A stretch of 64,000 bases of DNA, from NCBI RefSeq assembly GCF_000328475.2, contig NC_026486.1, forward strand, positions 186,001-250,000, in the 5' to 3' direction. The notes beneath the pieces are model-generated. The model saw nothing but the letters and a program-made list of their open reading frames with translations. It was not told the origin of the DNA and did no database searches. A program made the translations under genes and the position numbers. Source of the stretch: Mycosarcoma maydis. Its lineage: Eukaryota; Basidiomycota; Ustilaginomycetes; Ustilaginales. Shown one piece after another: positions 9,561 to 19,649 of this stretch. The stretch's first letter is position 1; each line of letters starts with the position of its first letter.

Positions 9561-10418
9561 ATGTCGAGCCCAAGACACTCGCCGCCTCCTTCGGCCGCTG
9601 CTCCCAAACCGAAAGGTATCCTTAAGAATGCCGCCGAGCGCAGACCATCCCAGGGTGAAACACTGGGCCACGACGAGGATGCAGCCAACAGGCTGCAATG
9701 GGACGAGTCAAATCTGACGCTTCACGAGATCGAGCGCGAGCAGCAAGAGGCTCGCATGAAGATCGACGAGCCCAAGACGCCTTTCGTTCACGGCACATCG
9801 CTCAATCCTGTCGGCGATGACGAGTTGTTTGATCTGGATGGTGTTGCTCCGAGCGCAAGCTCGAGTGGCAGTCGACGCGGCTCGGCAGCTGAACAACTCG
9901 CTGCCAATACATCCGCCAACGCGGGACGCGCACCAGGCGAAGGTCTAGGTCTCGCCGTCGAGCTTGACGCAGCAGAGCTTGCGAAAGGGGTTGACTCGAC
10001 CAACAATTCCACACCCTTTGAGTTTCAGGCGAGACCCACTTCGGCAAGATCGACATCGCGCTCACCCTCGTTCTCGCTGCCTCCCAAGAGCCCTTCGTCG
10101 CGACGATCCAGCTCACGATCTGCAACAACTGCTGCTGCTGATGATCAGAGGAGCGACGTGCGACAACAGGCGCACGAAATGGACGTGGACGAGGCTGATG
10201 ATGGCGAGGTGGAAGAGGAGGACCCTGATCCAGAGACGCAAGCCAAGCACGCCGCCTTTGCTGCCAAGAGGAACCAACATTACGGTAACGAGGCCGAGGC
10301 GATGAAGATTGCAGCTGCCCTAGCTGCCCAGGATGATGACGACGATGAAGACGACGACGACGAAGTGGGAGGTCTGCCTCCTGTTCCGACTGCTCCCAAC
10401 GGCACTGCTGCCAGGTGA
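9561..10418 (+). CDS. Protein phosphatase 1 inhibitor-2 (IPP-2/Glc8 family), 285 aa
   Basis: Inhibitor-2 proteins bind and modulate the catalytic subunit of type-1 protein phosphatase. All three classic contact regions are visible: PKGILKN at residues 17-23, RLQWDESN at about 44-51 followed by KIDEPKTPFV at 67-76 (equivalent to the KIDEPSTPY block that carries the GSK3-type Thr-Pro site), and AAKRNQHYGNEAEAMKIA near residues 233-250 (the HYNE-like helix that covers the active site). Acidic runs (DDDDDEDDDDE) follow at the C-terminus. Two ATGs are possible: 9543 (T at -3) and 9561 (A at -3, giving MSSPRHSP). I chose 9561 for its better context and because conserved sequence starts soon after. 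The Ser-rich linker at about residues 100-200 is longer than in yeast Glc8. Confidence 0.85.
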   Translation: MSSPRHSPPPSAAAPKPKGILKNAAERRPSQGETLGHDEDAANRLQWDESNLTLHEIEREQQEARMKIDEPKTPFVHGTSLNPVGDDELFDLDGVAPSASSSGSRRGSAAEQLAANTSANAGRAPGEGLGLAVELDAAELAKGVDSTNNSTPFEFQARPTSARSTSRSPSFSLPPKSPSSRRSSSRSATTAAADDQRSDVRQQAHEMDVDEADDGEVEEEDPDPETQAKHAAFAAKRNQHYGNEAEAMKIAAALAAQDDDDDEDDDDEVGGLPPVPTAPNGTAAR

Positions 10419-11237
10419 TCCGCATGAATTCCAATGCGTCTATGTTTCCATACCCTGTGTCGTGCGTCGCAATCTCGGCTGCCGCTCACCATGTCAGTGT
10501 CTGTTCGCATTCTCGTTCGTGCTAAGCTGTTGTGTATTCATAATGTATTCGACAAGCTTGTTTGATTGCAACTTGTCGTACCACGACTAGCCGCTGCTGA
10601 ACAGCTCTTGGGAGTTCATCACTCGCCTGCGAATCCTGTGAGTCGTGAGTAACTATGTTTTTTGTGATTGCCAGCGTGTATGGCTTAAGATGGCAACTCT
10701 CAGTTCACGTTAGGCCAACTTACAGTAGCTTGCAGTAGTTAAATAGTGAACATGTGGAGGCGCGGCACAGTGTGATCTCGATTCACGATTATAGGAGCTG
10801 AGCAACAGAGAGTCACCGTGAGGACCTGCGTGTAGCCAATCAAGACTGTGACTGTTGTGCGCAGCTGCTGTGTGATTGAATTTTCTGTGATTTCTGAGTT
10901 CCCTTTTTTTTTTTTTTTTGGGTTGGGTTTTGTTTTGTGAGTGAGGCGAGTCAAAGGGTTTAATTCAACCATCACCGGACAAGTCCTCGTCATAATCACT
11001 CGATCCTCCATCACCACCGACCGACCTAATTGTGAATCTGGATTCATTCACACACACACCTCACGACAACGATACATTACCATTACGATCACGATTCACG
11101 TTATTTACGACAACCACAGGCATACATCTGTCCGAGCGCTTACACCCTATAATCGGACGAATACACTCGTCTTTATCAGGCACCGCAACTGTACAATTTC
11201 GCTTTTCAGCAAGTATTCCCAACCCGTAGAGTCCAAG
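10419..11237. other. Intergenic region with 16-T tract
   Basis: No gene is supported. The stretch contains a run of 16 T residues (10904-10919), a cacgattcacg copy near 11089-11099 and other TCACG words. A frame in phase with the downstream gene is open from 10941, but it lacks family similarity and its codons are unlike coding sequence, so it is treated as 5' leader. Confidence 0.5.
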
Positions 11238-12386
11238 ATGGATCTCTCCAATCTGCGTACCAGTCTCCGCGAGGAGGAGGTGTCAGGTCAGCGCCGCACA
11301 GCGCATCTTCGAGCTGCCGAGGACGAGCTCAACGCGTTTTTCCGTTCGTCCGCGCTGGGACTTACTACCTTGTACCGGCAAGGTGTTGCAGCGACCAAGT
11401 CAAGCTATGAAAAGGGATATGCGCATGCTCTGGCACATGTGCTCGAGCTGTGGGACAAGGATCGCGACTGGCTCAAAGGGTACTTGCAGAGAAGGATCGA
11501 GGCAATCGAGGCTGCGGACGCCGAGGACGATGGCGAAGAGGTGCAGATGGATCAGCGACCACAGCAGCAACAACACCAGCACCGGGCCGAAACCAGCTTC
11601 CCGCGGTCACCAACTCAAGTGACATCAGGGTCACAAGAAGTGACCTCAGACTCGCCAAGGCAGAGCAACAAGCGTTCGCGAAGTGGCTTCAATGATGGCT
11701 CGACTCCCTCGCATCGCGAACAAGATGATCTGACGTCGGATCGAAGATCGCTTCACCGCATCCCTCACAGCTCCGCCTCGCCACGTTTTCCATCCGCGGC
11801 CAACTTTGCCTCCGGCTCGTTCAGCTTTTCCACCCCGCTCGCCTATCCTTCTTCCTCCATCACTGGCGCTGCGGCCACTTGCGCTGCCTCGGCAAGCAAA
11901 GTGCGATCGCCACGCTCGACCTCGGATGCAGCCGTCATCAAGACTTCGAATCCAGCTACCTCTCGACGTCGGTTGCAGAAGCTCAAAGGTCTACGTGCGG
12001 GTCGAGGTGACCGAATCGTCGAAATTGAGAAAGCGCAAGATGAACAGGACGAGATTTTAATCGATGGTATTGCAGGAGAAGACGCGGATGCCTGGACGGA
12101 CGAGGAGGAGGGACAAGATGAAAACGTTACATGCGCGGGTAAAAGAGGAGGTGCTGGCGGTAGAGGCAAGAAGGCTATTGTGTGGGCAGAGAGAGCAGCA
12201 GCGTCGAATGCGAGCAATTCGGCACACGCACCACAGGCAGCAGAGGGGAAAGTGTTGGAGAGGCTCGACAGGAGGAAACGACGAAGGACAAGGCAGCCAG
12301 AAGACATTGCGATGAGGGACGAAGGCGAGAGTTCGGCCGAGGTGTCTAGAGAGGAAGAGCGGAATGAGTATCGATACCATTCGTAG
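11238..12386 (+). CDS. HAPSTR1/TAPR1-like (C16orf72-like) protein, 382 aa
   Basis: The ATG at 11238 follows accaag-like context (gtccaagatgg) and opens MDLSNLRTSLREEE. Residues about 23-75 read as a helical domain: DELNAFFRSSALGLTTLYRQ, then SSYEKGYAHALAHVLELW and a basic end (LKGYLQRRIEAI). This pattern (F-x-x-x-A-x-x-x-T-x-LY, then a short GY/IG helix, W, and a basic stop) is what I know from animal HAPSTR1 (C16orf72/TAPR1), a stress-response scaffold that partners the HECT ligase HUWE1. The rest is disordered, with repeated Ser/Arg, poly-Gln/His at about 95-110, a nuclear-localisation-like RRKRRRTRQ near the C-terminus, and an acidic patch (DADAWTDEEEGQDE). The assignment rests on motif spacing from memory, not on an alignment. 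Otherwise it is an uncharacterised nuclear protein. Confidence 0.6.
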   Translation: MDLSNLRTSLREEEVSGQRRTAHLRAAEDELNAFFRSSALGLTTLYRQGVAATKSSYEKGYAHALAHVLELWDKDRDWLKGYLQRRIEAIEAADAEDDGEEVQMDQRPQQQQHQHRAETSFPRSPTQVTSGSQEVTSDSPRQSNKRSRSGFNDGSTPSHREQDDLTSDRRSLHRIPHSSASPRFPSAANFASGSFSFSTPLAYPSSSITGAAATCAASASKVRSPRSTSDAAVIKTSNPATSRRRLQKLKGLRAGRGDRIVEIEKAQDEQDEILIDGIAGEDADAWTDEEEGQDENVTCAGKRGGAGGRGKKAIVWAERAAASNASNSAHAPQAAEGKVLERLDRRKRRRTRQPEDIAMRDEGESSAEVSREEERNEYRYHS

Positions 12387-14672
12387 CGGCAGTAGAGGTA
12401 GGGAGACAGGGTGGATGCTGCGGTGATAGCGGAGGTGCGAGATCGACGCCTGTGCACAGGGTGTGCCGAGATGTTGAAACGCTTCATCTGTATAGCGAAG
12501 CTTGCGCCAAATTCCGTACACAGGAGCTCTAGTTGACCCCACAGTCAACTCTTCGGAATGGACAGGAAGAGATAAGCATCTGTTCATCCGCAAACGGACC
12601 GATCGGTCACCCTTTTTCAAGCTTGGTCACAGATACTTCACATGTACTTTTACATTCAATCTCATGACGAAAATCTGCAGCACAGTCACGATGTCTTTCG
12701 CTGGTATTGCGAAGCCAACGGCGACAAGTTTGAAAATCACACCCAAGAGCTAACGTTATGCGACACGTTGGAGACGAGGCTGAGCTGAATTTGCTGAATA
12801 AGAGGCAAGAGGCATAGGTTGCTCGCCGATGGTGAGGCCGAATTGAGCTGTGGTTGTGACACTAACGTGGCAGAGGCAAGGGGAGGGGCAAGTACGGACC
12901 TGTGGCGACAGTGGGCCGACATAGATACAGTACTTGGCTTGTTGGCAGATTCAGGCCATGACGCATCGAGATATGTGGATCGTTCTTGATCTCTGATGCC
13001 GCACAATAGCGGTTGGTCAGGCGCACAGCACGGGCGATCACTTGTGCTTTCAGCTGTAGCCATCGTACGGATCCAGACACCTTGGCGCGCAGCAGGAGCG
13101 GCGTAGTGTATTTTTTCGCGCGATGCAAATCGACGTCGCTCGAAACACACATGCCATATGGTGTAGCGCAAAGAATCGTGGAGGTGCACACAGCAGCGGT
13201 GGCTAGGTCTGGCAACTTGGACCACACCGCATCCATCTTGCATCCTGCACGAGACGTGGGGCGTTCGGTGATGTCTACTGCGCTGTCTGAGCGCGCAACT
13301 ATTGCCATACCGCATAGACCGTTCTTCCGAATCGTGTTTTATAACTCTCTCTCTCTTTCACCCGCATCTACATCGGCAGCACACTCGATGACCTTCGAGA
13401 TTCTAGCTTGCACAGACCGTCCTTACGCCACAAGACCACGATAGGAACAAGAACGACTTTACGACGTTGCTCCTATATGCAGCTAAAGCACCTAACATCT
13501 TGCAGCACACTCGATGATCAACGCGCTTGCCAGCTGCACAGACAATGTCGGCTCTATGATGCTCAAGCTTCCGAAAACGTCACTCTTTCATCCCACCATA
13601 CACTCTGGAGATATCAGTTAACTTAGTTTAGTTCGCACATTCACATGCATCAATTTCTCGTGATGGCAGTTACCTGCAAGCAGCTTGAAACAGCAAGCTT
13701 GCAAGCACTCTGCTACTCCCGAGGCTCTTATCACAGTCTTTGGTGCGAGCGCTTATTAAGTTTCTCGGCTCTGTCTGTAGGGGGGCCTCGAAAACCGCAG
13801 CGCACGGGCAACGTGCGCATGTCCATCTCCTGTACTAGTTGCTTGTGCTACGATTCGTGATTGACATGAACGCTGAATCGACGGCGCCGAGCGGCGCTCT
13901 GGCTGCTGCGGCATGGACCACATCCTGCATGATTTTCTCGAGCTCGACGACCCAATCCGTGGTCTTCCTTGATGTTGCTGCGGCGAATGCGGCTCTACGG
14001 ATCGTCGATCGCGCACGCGACGCCTCGTCAGCCCGCATTTGTCGCTCTCCAAATCCGCACAAGCGTGGTCCTTGCTTGCCGTCTCTCGCTCCCGTTAACG
14101 CTCCGCGCTTATTGGTCCATGACTACCCGACGCTTGTGTGATTTGGGTACGTGTGCGTGTGATATGGCCCCATCGTCGATTCTCTTCCCCGCTTCCCCGC
14201 TTCCTCGCTTCTGCGCGCGAACCCAAAGCGCGCCAGCCCATCTCCTGTATGCTGCCTGTGCCATCGCGACTCCGTCCACAGCCACCGAAACACCAAACAT
14301 GCGCACAGAATCATGCGCCACCTTCCAAGCTCTCTGCACCCGTATGGTTGGCCAACCAAAAGCTGCGCCACCACGCCACACACATTCAACAATCAACCCA
14401 TAGCCACGATTGTGACACTTCATCCTGCACAGGGCCTTGAGTCGATCGAAGCCACATACCTCCAGCTCTGGCACGTGGCCGTTTGTCAGAGACTCAAGTT
14501 GACCTTGAAAGCGGCTCGACGCCGCACACTACACTGCTCGTTACAATACCACAGTGCAGCCAAGCTACATCTGCGCTTCTATTACGGTTCGGGTGTCGAG
14601 ACATACAAGCATTCAAGTGGTGAGTGCGCCAACCGAGAAAACGGATGGCGACGAGAAGCGCAACTAACAATA
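12387..14672. other. 2.3-kb intergenic region between convergent genes
   Basis: Neither strand shows a gene I can support, although two ATG-initiated open frames exist on the minus strand (12862-13308, 148 aa; 13835-14038, 67 aa). Neither resembles a known family, and codon character is weak. TCACG words are sparser here than in other long gaps (for example ctacgattcgtgattg near 13850-13865); one TTAACTTA word occurs at about 13617-13626. Because the flanking genes converge, no promoter is required here, so the length is unexplained. Confidence 0.5.
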
Positions 14673-17600
14673 CTAGCCCTTCCACTCGAAGCGGATTTCA
14701 CCGGTCTCGAGGAGCGGGTCGTCGACAACGTCATCTTCATCGTCGTCATACTGTTCATCGGCCTCATCCTCGCTCGGCCTGCTCGTCGCACTCGCCACAC
14801 GCTGCACCACCATTCTGCTACCTGCATCCGCCTGCACTGCCGCGTCGAAACTGTCCAGCCGACTTCGAGCGCCACCGAAGTCACTCACATCGTCGTTATC
14901 ATCCACACCCTCCGAGTCGTAAAACTCGTCTTCCTCTTGTCCCTCGTCTTCCTCTTGTCCCTCGTCTTCGCTTTCCATCTCAGGCTCTGCCGTGATCACC
15001 GGCCCCACGAGCGGAGACGTAGCCCGAAGCGTGTACGCATCCGACGCATCCGGACTTGCCGCCCTCCTTCGCCAAGGCGCAGTCCACGACGACCCACTCA
15101 TCGACGTCGAAATTCCGCTCGTTTCCAGCGCTGGCTCCGCCGATGTCGCTCGAGTCTTTCGATCCACCTCGTCTATGTTCGTCCCGGGCCCGATCGTGTT
15201 CGCGTGCTCCAATGGCGTCGGCTGCGATCCTTTTCTCGATAGACCCAACGAACCCAACCCGAACCTTGACAGTCGACCGGGCTTATCCTCCACCACACCA
15301 CCTGCTCCCACCACCCTGCCATCCGTGCCTCCCGAAACAACACCCGAATCAGAAGTAACACTCCTCACACTCCTCAAGCTCCTCCCACTCCTCGCCGACA
15401 GCGCTGGACTTACTGGCGGCGTTCCCAACAATTCATCATCTTCCGGCAACTCGACATCCACGATTGCAGGACGCCAATAGTTGAAGTCGTTGAACTCCGG
15501 TTTGCGTGGTTCCTTCTCCTCCTTGGCCGTGATAGGAGGAAACATCTGATCCACCAGATCCGTCATGTGAATGTAGGATGACTTGTAGCCGGCCAACTCG
15601 AGCAATTCCATCTTGACTTCGCCGTTGGTGTCGATGGTAAAGATGCGCGAAGACGGGATATTCACGCTACGGTACGAAAGCGCGTCCGTGATCCGATTGC
15701 CAAAGCCGGCGTAGAACGGGGTAGGGTGCTCTTCCTTCTTCCTTGGAGCGGATAGCGGGTCGACCGAGGCGAGTGTCGGCAGAGACATTGATGATGAAGA
15801 TGGGCTCAGCTTGTTCCCCGACCTGATGCTGCTCGCGTCCGACGCAGCCGCAGCGTCTTGGAGTGGGTCGGCACTGGCAGTATCGGTCGACGAAGTTGAG
15901 GCAGTACCAGCATCGGGGCGTTCATCCACCCCCGCCCCCTTCTGCGCCTTCTCCAACACCTCTGTGTCCAAGCGCTTGTGATCACCTTCCGACTGCGAAT
16001 GCGCTGTCCTCGGATCCGCACCGAACAGCCTCGCGATATCACGCAGACACGCCATCTTAAACACCTCGGGCTTGCGCAGAATCACCTCCCTGTGCAGACT
16101 CGCAATCAAGCGATCCGGAGACATGATGACCGGCCCATCAGGCAGCTGATACCCGTTCTGTCGAATCCCCTTGAGGTAATCCCTGGTCGAATCCGCCTGC
16201 CCAATCGCTCTGGAAGTCAGGTACATGATGCGGTACCCATTCCGAGCGATGTCCGTGTACAGCTTGGCCACACCGATATGCGTCCAGTCGCGTCCAATCA
16301 TGGTGAACACATGTCCGAGCGCATCCGATTTCGTGATGGTCCCGTCAATGTCTGAGACGACGATCTTGTGTTTCGACTCCCACAAAAAGATGCGCGCCGA
16401 ACACGTGGCGACACCAGAGTACGATGACGTCACCGAAAAGGTGATGCTATTGGACCCTTTGCGCAGATTGAGCGATTTGAGCTGGTCTGAAGTTAGACGC
16501 AACGTTTTGGCATACGTCTTACCTTCTCTCTGAGCGGCCACTGCTGCTGCTGACGGCTTTGATGCGATCTCGGAGAGCTTTTCGTCGTCACGTTTATCCG
16601 CCTGCAGCAGCGCTGAGTCGGTGTTGGACCTGTGAGGGCAAGCCTCGGGACCTGCCCCTGCACTCGTCGCAGCCTGTGTTGGCTTGGCTGCCCCGGCAAC
16701 ATTCTCGTTGGCCGTCTGCGCATCTGCAGCCGCTTGCTTGAGATCGGGAATGCTCTTGCTGCTCCTCTTGAACCAACGCGACCAGTAGCTCGACGTGGAC
16801 GACGATACAGCCCCGTCGGCCTCTTGGTCGATGCTAGTTGCCGATGCAAAGCCCGACAGCGTACGGCGGTACAAAGACAGCGTAGCCAGCACAGCCGACG
16901 CGTTCTCCCAGGTCAGGTATCGGTCGTGGTAGCGAATCACGAGACGTTCGTCGTTGACCACGTCCTGATCATGTGCAAAGCGCTCAAACGATACGCGGTT
17001 CTCGAGGAAAGCATACTCGTCATCCTCTTCATCCTGTCCAAACGTATCGCCGTAGCAGAGACTCAACTCGAATGAGTGCGACGAGTCCTCGAGCTGCAGT
17101 AAGAACGTGTACGGCTCCGACTCAGAGCTCGTAAGCTTGCCCTCCACCTCTCCACCCGCTGTGTGTCGACGCAGTGCATCAAGTGCCGATGCATCCGAGG
17201 TATGGCCTGCTTCGTATCCGTCAGTGCTTGCAAATCGAGTGTGTCGTCGATCGCTGCTGGGCTGGCCTGTGGGTGTGGATGCCGACGAATCTCCAACAGG
17301 GTCTGACCATTGCCAGCGGCTATTGCCCGAGAGACCGAGATGAGCTGCGCTCGTGTCATCCAGGTACACCGGCGGCGCCTCCTCGCTCGGCAAACGCAGA
17401 TCTCGGAGGCTCGAGACCACTTGAGATACCGAGTAGGAACTCGCCAAACCCTCCGTCGAGTTGTCGATCGAGTTGTGACCAGACGCTGACTTGGCATTCG
17501 GCACTTCGGCTTCGGTATCCGACAACGAGAACTCGTGCATGTGACGCGACTTGGTTGAGCTACCATCACGTTGGTATGCAGCTTGCATCTTGTCTTCCGC

Positions 17601-19649
17601 CCGCTTGTTGCGGCTGGAGAGCGACGAGTATCGACGGAGCGACTCTGTGGTTCTGGGCTGGCGTCTGCCTCTGGAGCGCCCATCACCACCGTTGTCAGTG
17701 GTCCTGTTCATGCGAGCAAGCCGTGCCAAGTCACGCGACAGCTCGAGCTCGTCTTGATGGCCGCTCTGTCCGGAAAGTGCACCGAGATGCGAGGATCCGT
17801 ACCGCGAGTTGAACTTGGATAGGTTAGCAGCAGCAGTATCATCTAGGCTTTCACGGCGAGCATCACGTTCTCGGCTCTGCGGGCGGCAAGATCGTTGAGC
17901 ACGGTAGTCGACCGAGAAGCTGGGTCGGTGGGATCGCGAGCCTGAGCCACGTCGCATTGCTGTGGTCGATGTGCCAGGAAGAGAGACTTTGTGTCGATGA
18001 CCCGGGCCGTTGAGCAAATCTGGGTGACCATTGCGCCCCTTACCACCATGACGCCGACTCAGAGGCATTTCGTCAGCAAAGCGATGGCCTTCTTGGTATG
18101 CTAGATCTTCGCCATCTGGGGTCAATTTGTATCCGTCCATGTCGAGCATGTATTGTAGGTCTTCTTTACGATGCTTAACTTTGACGGTGCCCACAACGTC
18201 ATCGTCGTTGGCCCGATCATTTGCTACAGAGCCTACAGGGCCGACCTTTTGAGGCTGATTGTCATTTTTTTCATCAACGGCTGTATGGTCGTCGTCATTA
18301 TCGTCGTTTTTGCTGACGTCGTCCGTGCGGCGCCGTTGCTCCTGTCGCAATCTGTGTCGATGGACGTGAGTAGAGGCATCTGACATGGCGGGTTCGATAG
18401 TTTTATTGCCATTGGCGATGGGGACCGGCTTGAGACGTTTTCCACCGAGGTACTCAGAGTGATGGATGGATGCGACCGATTTGGTCTTGCTCTTTGATTT
18501 CGAGCCTGTGCTAGCGCCGAATGGCGCCGGATAGGCCTCCTCGCCAAAGTCAATGCTGAGAATACTGTCTTCATCATTCAAGCTTTGTGCTTCGTCCTCG
18601 ACCACCTCCATGGCCTTTTGCTGGAGTTGCCTCTCAAGTTTTTCAGTCAGGTTGGCTGGCTGTATGAAAGTCGAGGATTCGATTGCGCCTTGGTGCTCTT
18701 GTTGTCGCTGCTTTCCCTGTGCATCGCCTTGTTCAGGTTCGTAATGGTGAGCGTCTGCACGATCCTCGTCGACTGGAGCGCCCGTCATGGTATTGGCATG
18801 GTCGGAGCGTTGCGCCTTCTTGGCCGTCTTGTCCAGACGAGCGTTGCTGGTACCGCCGATGACAGCCATGCCAGCAGCGCCGATGACACCGCTTGCTTTC
18901 GAGGCGGCGGAGCCGACCTTGTTCAGTATTGAGTCGGAACCTGCAGCAGCGCCCGAGCCGATCTTGCTAGTGTCGAATGGAACGTTGAGATCGCCCTGGT
19001 CGTTTGGCTGACCGCTTTGCTTGTTTTCTTTAAGCTTGGATTTCGAATTTCGGTCTGGATCGGTGGAGGTGAGGTCGGATTCGTGCGTTTCAGCCAGGGG
19101 CTGTTCGGCTTGTCCGAGCTCGAGTGGTTCTACTTCGGTGACTGAGCCGTTCCGTGCATCGGCTTCGTCGGCGTCTTCTGGCGAGGTGACAGGACTGGAA
19201 GCTGCACTGAGGATTGGACTCGTCACCAAGTCGGCGGGAATGCTGTTACGCTCTTCTTCGTCATCGATCTCGAGCACGAAAAACGCTTCGCCGGCCTCGC
19301 CGACCTTCATGGCGAATGGGAGAGGGTCTGTGGAATTGTTGAGATGAAGCGTAACTTTTCTCTCGCCTGGACGAAGTACGCTCATCTTGCCGAAGCGGAC
19401 GTGAAAGGGCGTACTTGCGAGCTCGGTGGTCTGACGTTTTACAGTCTTGTACTTGCGCTCCTGTTCGGGAAGCTTGCTACGCTCTGACTCAGAGAGCACA
19501 TTGCCTTGCCCATCGACTTCGACCTGTTCCTCGATGTCGACGATTCTCTCGACAACAATCACATCGATGGCTCCACTCAAGGTTGCGGGATTGATGTTGG
19601 GGGTGATCGTGTTGTACACCGTAGACACGAATTTTCCGACGTACTGCAT
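14673..19649 (-). CDS. PAH1: Lipin / Mg2+-dependent phosphatidate phosphatase, 1,658 aa
   Basis: This enzyme dephosphorylates phosphatidic acid to diacylglycerol and governs the balance between phospholipid and storage-lipid synthesis. The N-terminal N-Lip block is classic: MQYVGKFVSTVYN, then NPATLSGAIDVIVVE, and FHVRFGKMSVLRP. The catalytic HAD motif DIDGT is at residues 1100-1104 (first Asp codon 16350-16352), followed by SDALGHV and the conserved LTSRAIGQAD and PVIMSPDRL segments. FGNRITDALSYRSV completes the LNS2 domain after an insertion of roughly 110 low-complexity residues (about 15720-16040). About 900 residues of Ser-, Asp- and His-rich sequence separate N-Lip from the catalytic domain, and over 200 more follow it, including a repeated EDEGQEEDE acidic tail. 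Yeast Pah1 is 862 aa, so this is almost twice the usual size. The ATG at 19649 fits the family start exactly. Confidence 0.93.
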   Translation of the reverse strand: MQYVGKFVSTVYNTITPNINPATLSGAIDVIVVERIVDIEEQVEVDGQGNVLSESERSKLPEQERKYKTVKRQTTELASTPFHVRFGKMSVLRPGERKVTLHLNNSTDPLPFAMKVGEAGEAFFVLEIDDEEERNSIPADLVTSPILSAASSPVTSPEDADEADARNGSVTEVEPLELGQAEQPLAETHESDLTSTDPDRNSKSKLKENKQSGQPNDQGDLNVPFDTSKIGSGAAAGSDSILNKVGSAASKASGVIGAAGMAVIGGTSNARLDKTAKKAQRSDHANTMTGAPVDEDRADAHHYEPEQGDAQGKQRQQEHQGAIESSTFIQPANLTEKLERQLQQKAMEVVEDEAQSLNDEDSILSIDFGEEAYPAPFGASTGSKSKSKTKSVASIHHSEYLGGKRLKPVPIANGNKTIEPAMSDASTHVHRHRLRQEQRRRTDDVSKNDDNDDDHTAVDEKNDNQPQKVGPVGSVANDRANDDDVVGTVKVKHRKEDLQYMLDMDGYKLTPDGEDLAYQEGHRFADEMPLSRRHGGKGRNGHPDLLNGPGHRHKVSLPGTSTTAMRRGSGSRSHRPSFSVDYRAQRSCRPQSRERDARRESLDDTAAANLSKFNSRYGSSHLGALSGQSGHQDELELSRDLARLARMNRTTDNGGDGRSRGRRQPRTTESLRRYSSLSSRNKRAEDKMQAAYQRDGSSTKSRHMHEFSLSDTEAEVPNAKSASGHNSIDNSTEGLASSYSVSQVVSSLRDLRLPSEEAPPVYLDDTSAAHLGLSGNSRWQWSDPVGDSSASTPTGQPSSDRRHTRFASTDGYEAGHTSDASALDALRRHTAGGEVEGKLTSSESEPYTFLLQLEDSSHSFELSLCYGDTFGQDEEDDEYAFLENRVSFERFAHDQDVVNDERLVIRYHDRYLTWENASAVLATLSLYRRTLSGFASATSIDQEADGAVSSSTSSYWSRWFKRSSKSIPDLKQAAADAQTANENVAGAAKPTQAATSAGAGPEACPHRSNTDSALLQADKRDDEKLSEIASKPSAAAVAAQREGKTYAKTLRLTSDQLKSLNLRKGSNSITFSVTSSYSGVATCSARIFLWESKHKIVVSDIDGTITKSDALGHVFTMIGRDWTHIGVAKLYTDIARNGYRIMYLTSRAIGQADSTRDYLKGIRQNGYQLPDGPVIMSPDRLIASLHREVILRKPEVFKMACLRDIARLFGADPRTAHSQSEGDHKRLDTEVLEKAQKGAGVDERPDAGTASTSSTDTASADPLQDAAAASDASSIRSGNKLSPSSSSMSLPTLASVDPLSAPRKKEEHPTPFYAGFGNRITDALSYRSVNIPSSRIFTIDTNGEVKMELLELAGYKSSYIHMTDLVDQMFPPITAKEEKEPRKPEFNDFNYWRPAIVDVELPEDDELLGTPPVSPALSARSGRSLRSVRSVTSDSGVVSGGTDGRVVGAGGVVEDKPGRLSRFGLGSLGLSRKGSQPTPLEHANTIGPGTNIDEVDRKTRATSAEPALETSGISTSMSGSSWTAPWRRRAASPDASDAYTLRATSPLVGPVITAEPEMESEDEGQEEDEGQEEDEFYDSEGVDDNDDVSDFGGARSRLDSFDAAVQADAGSRMVVQRVASATSRPSEDEADEQYDDDEDDVVDDPLLETGEIRFEWKG

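Noticed and set aside
12862..13308. ATG-initiated 148-aa minus-strand frame
   Set aside because: No recognisable domain, overlapping comparable frames on both strands, and weak codon character; mentioned only as a possibility in the findings.
13835..14038. ATG-initiated 67-aa minus-strand frame
   Set aside because: Contains an attractive helical stretch but no family match; too short to support without expression data.
14313..15242. 309-codon plus-strand open frame over the lipin 3' end
   Set aside because: It is Arg/Ser-rich antisense translation of lipin low-complexity codons and has no motif.
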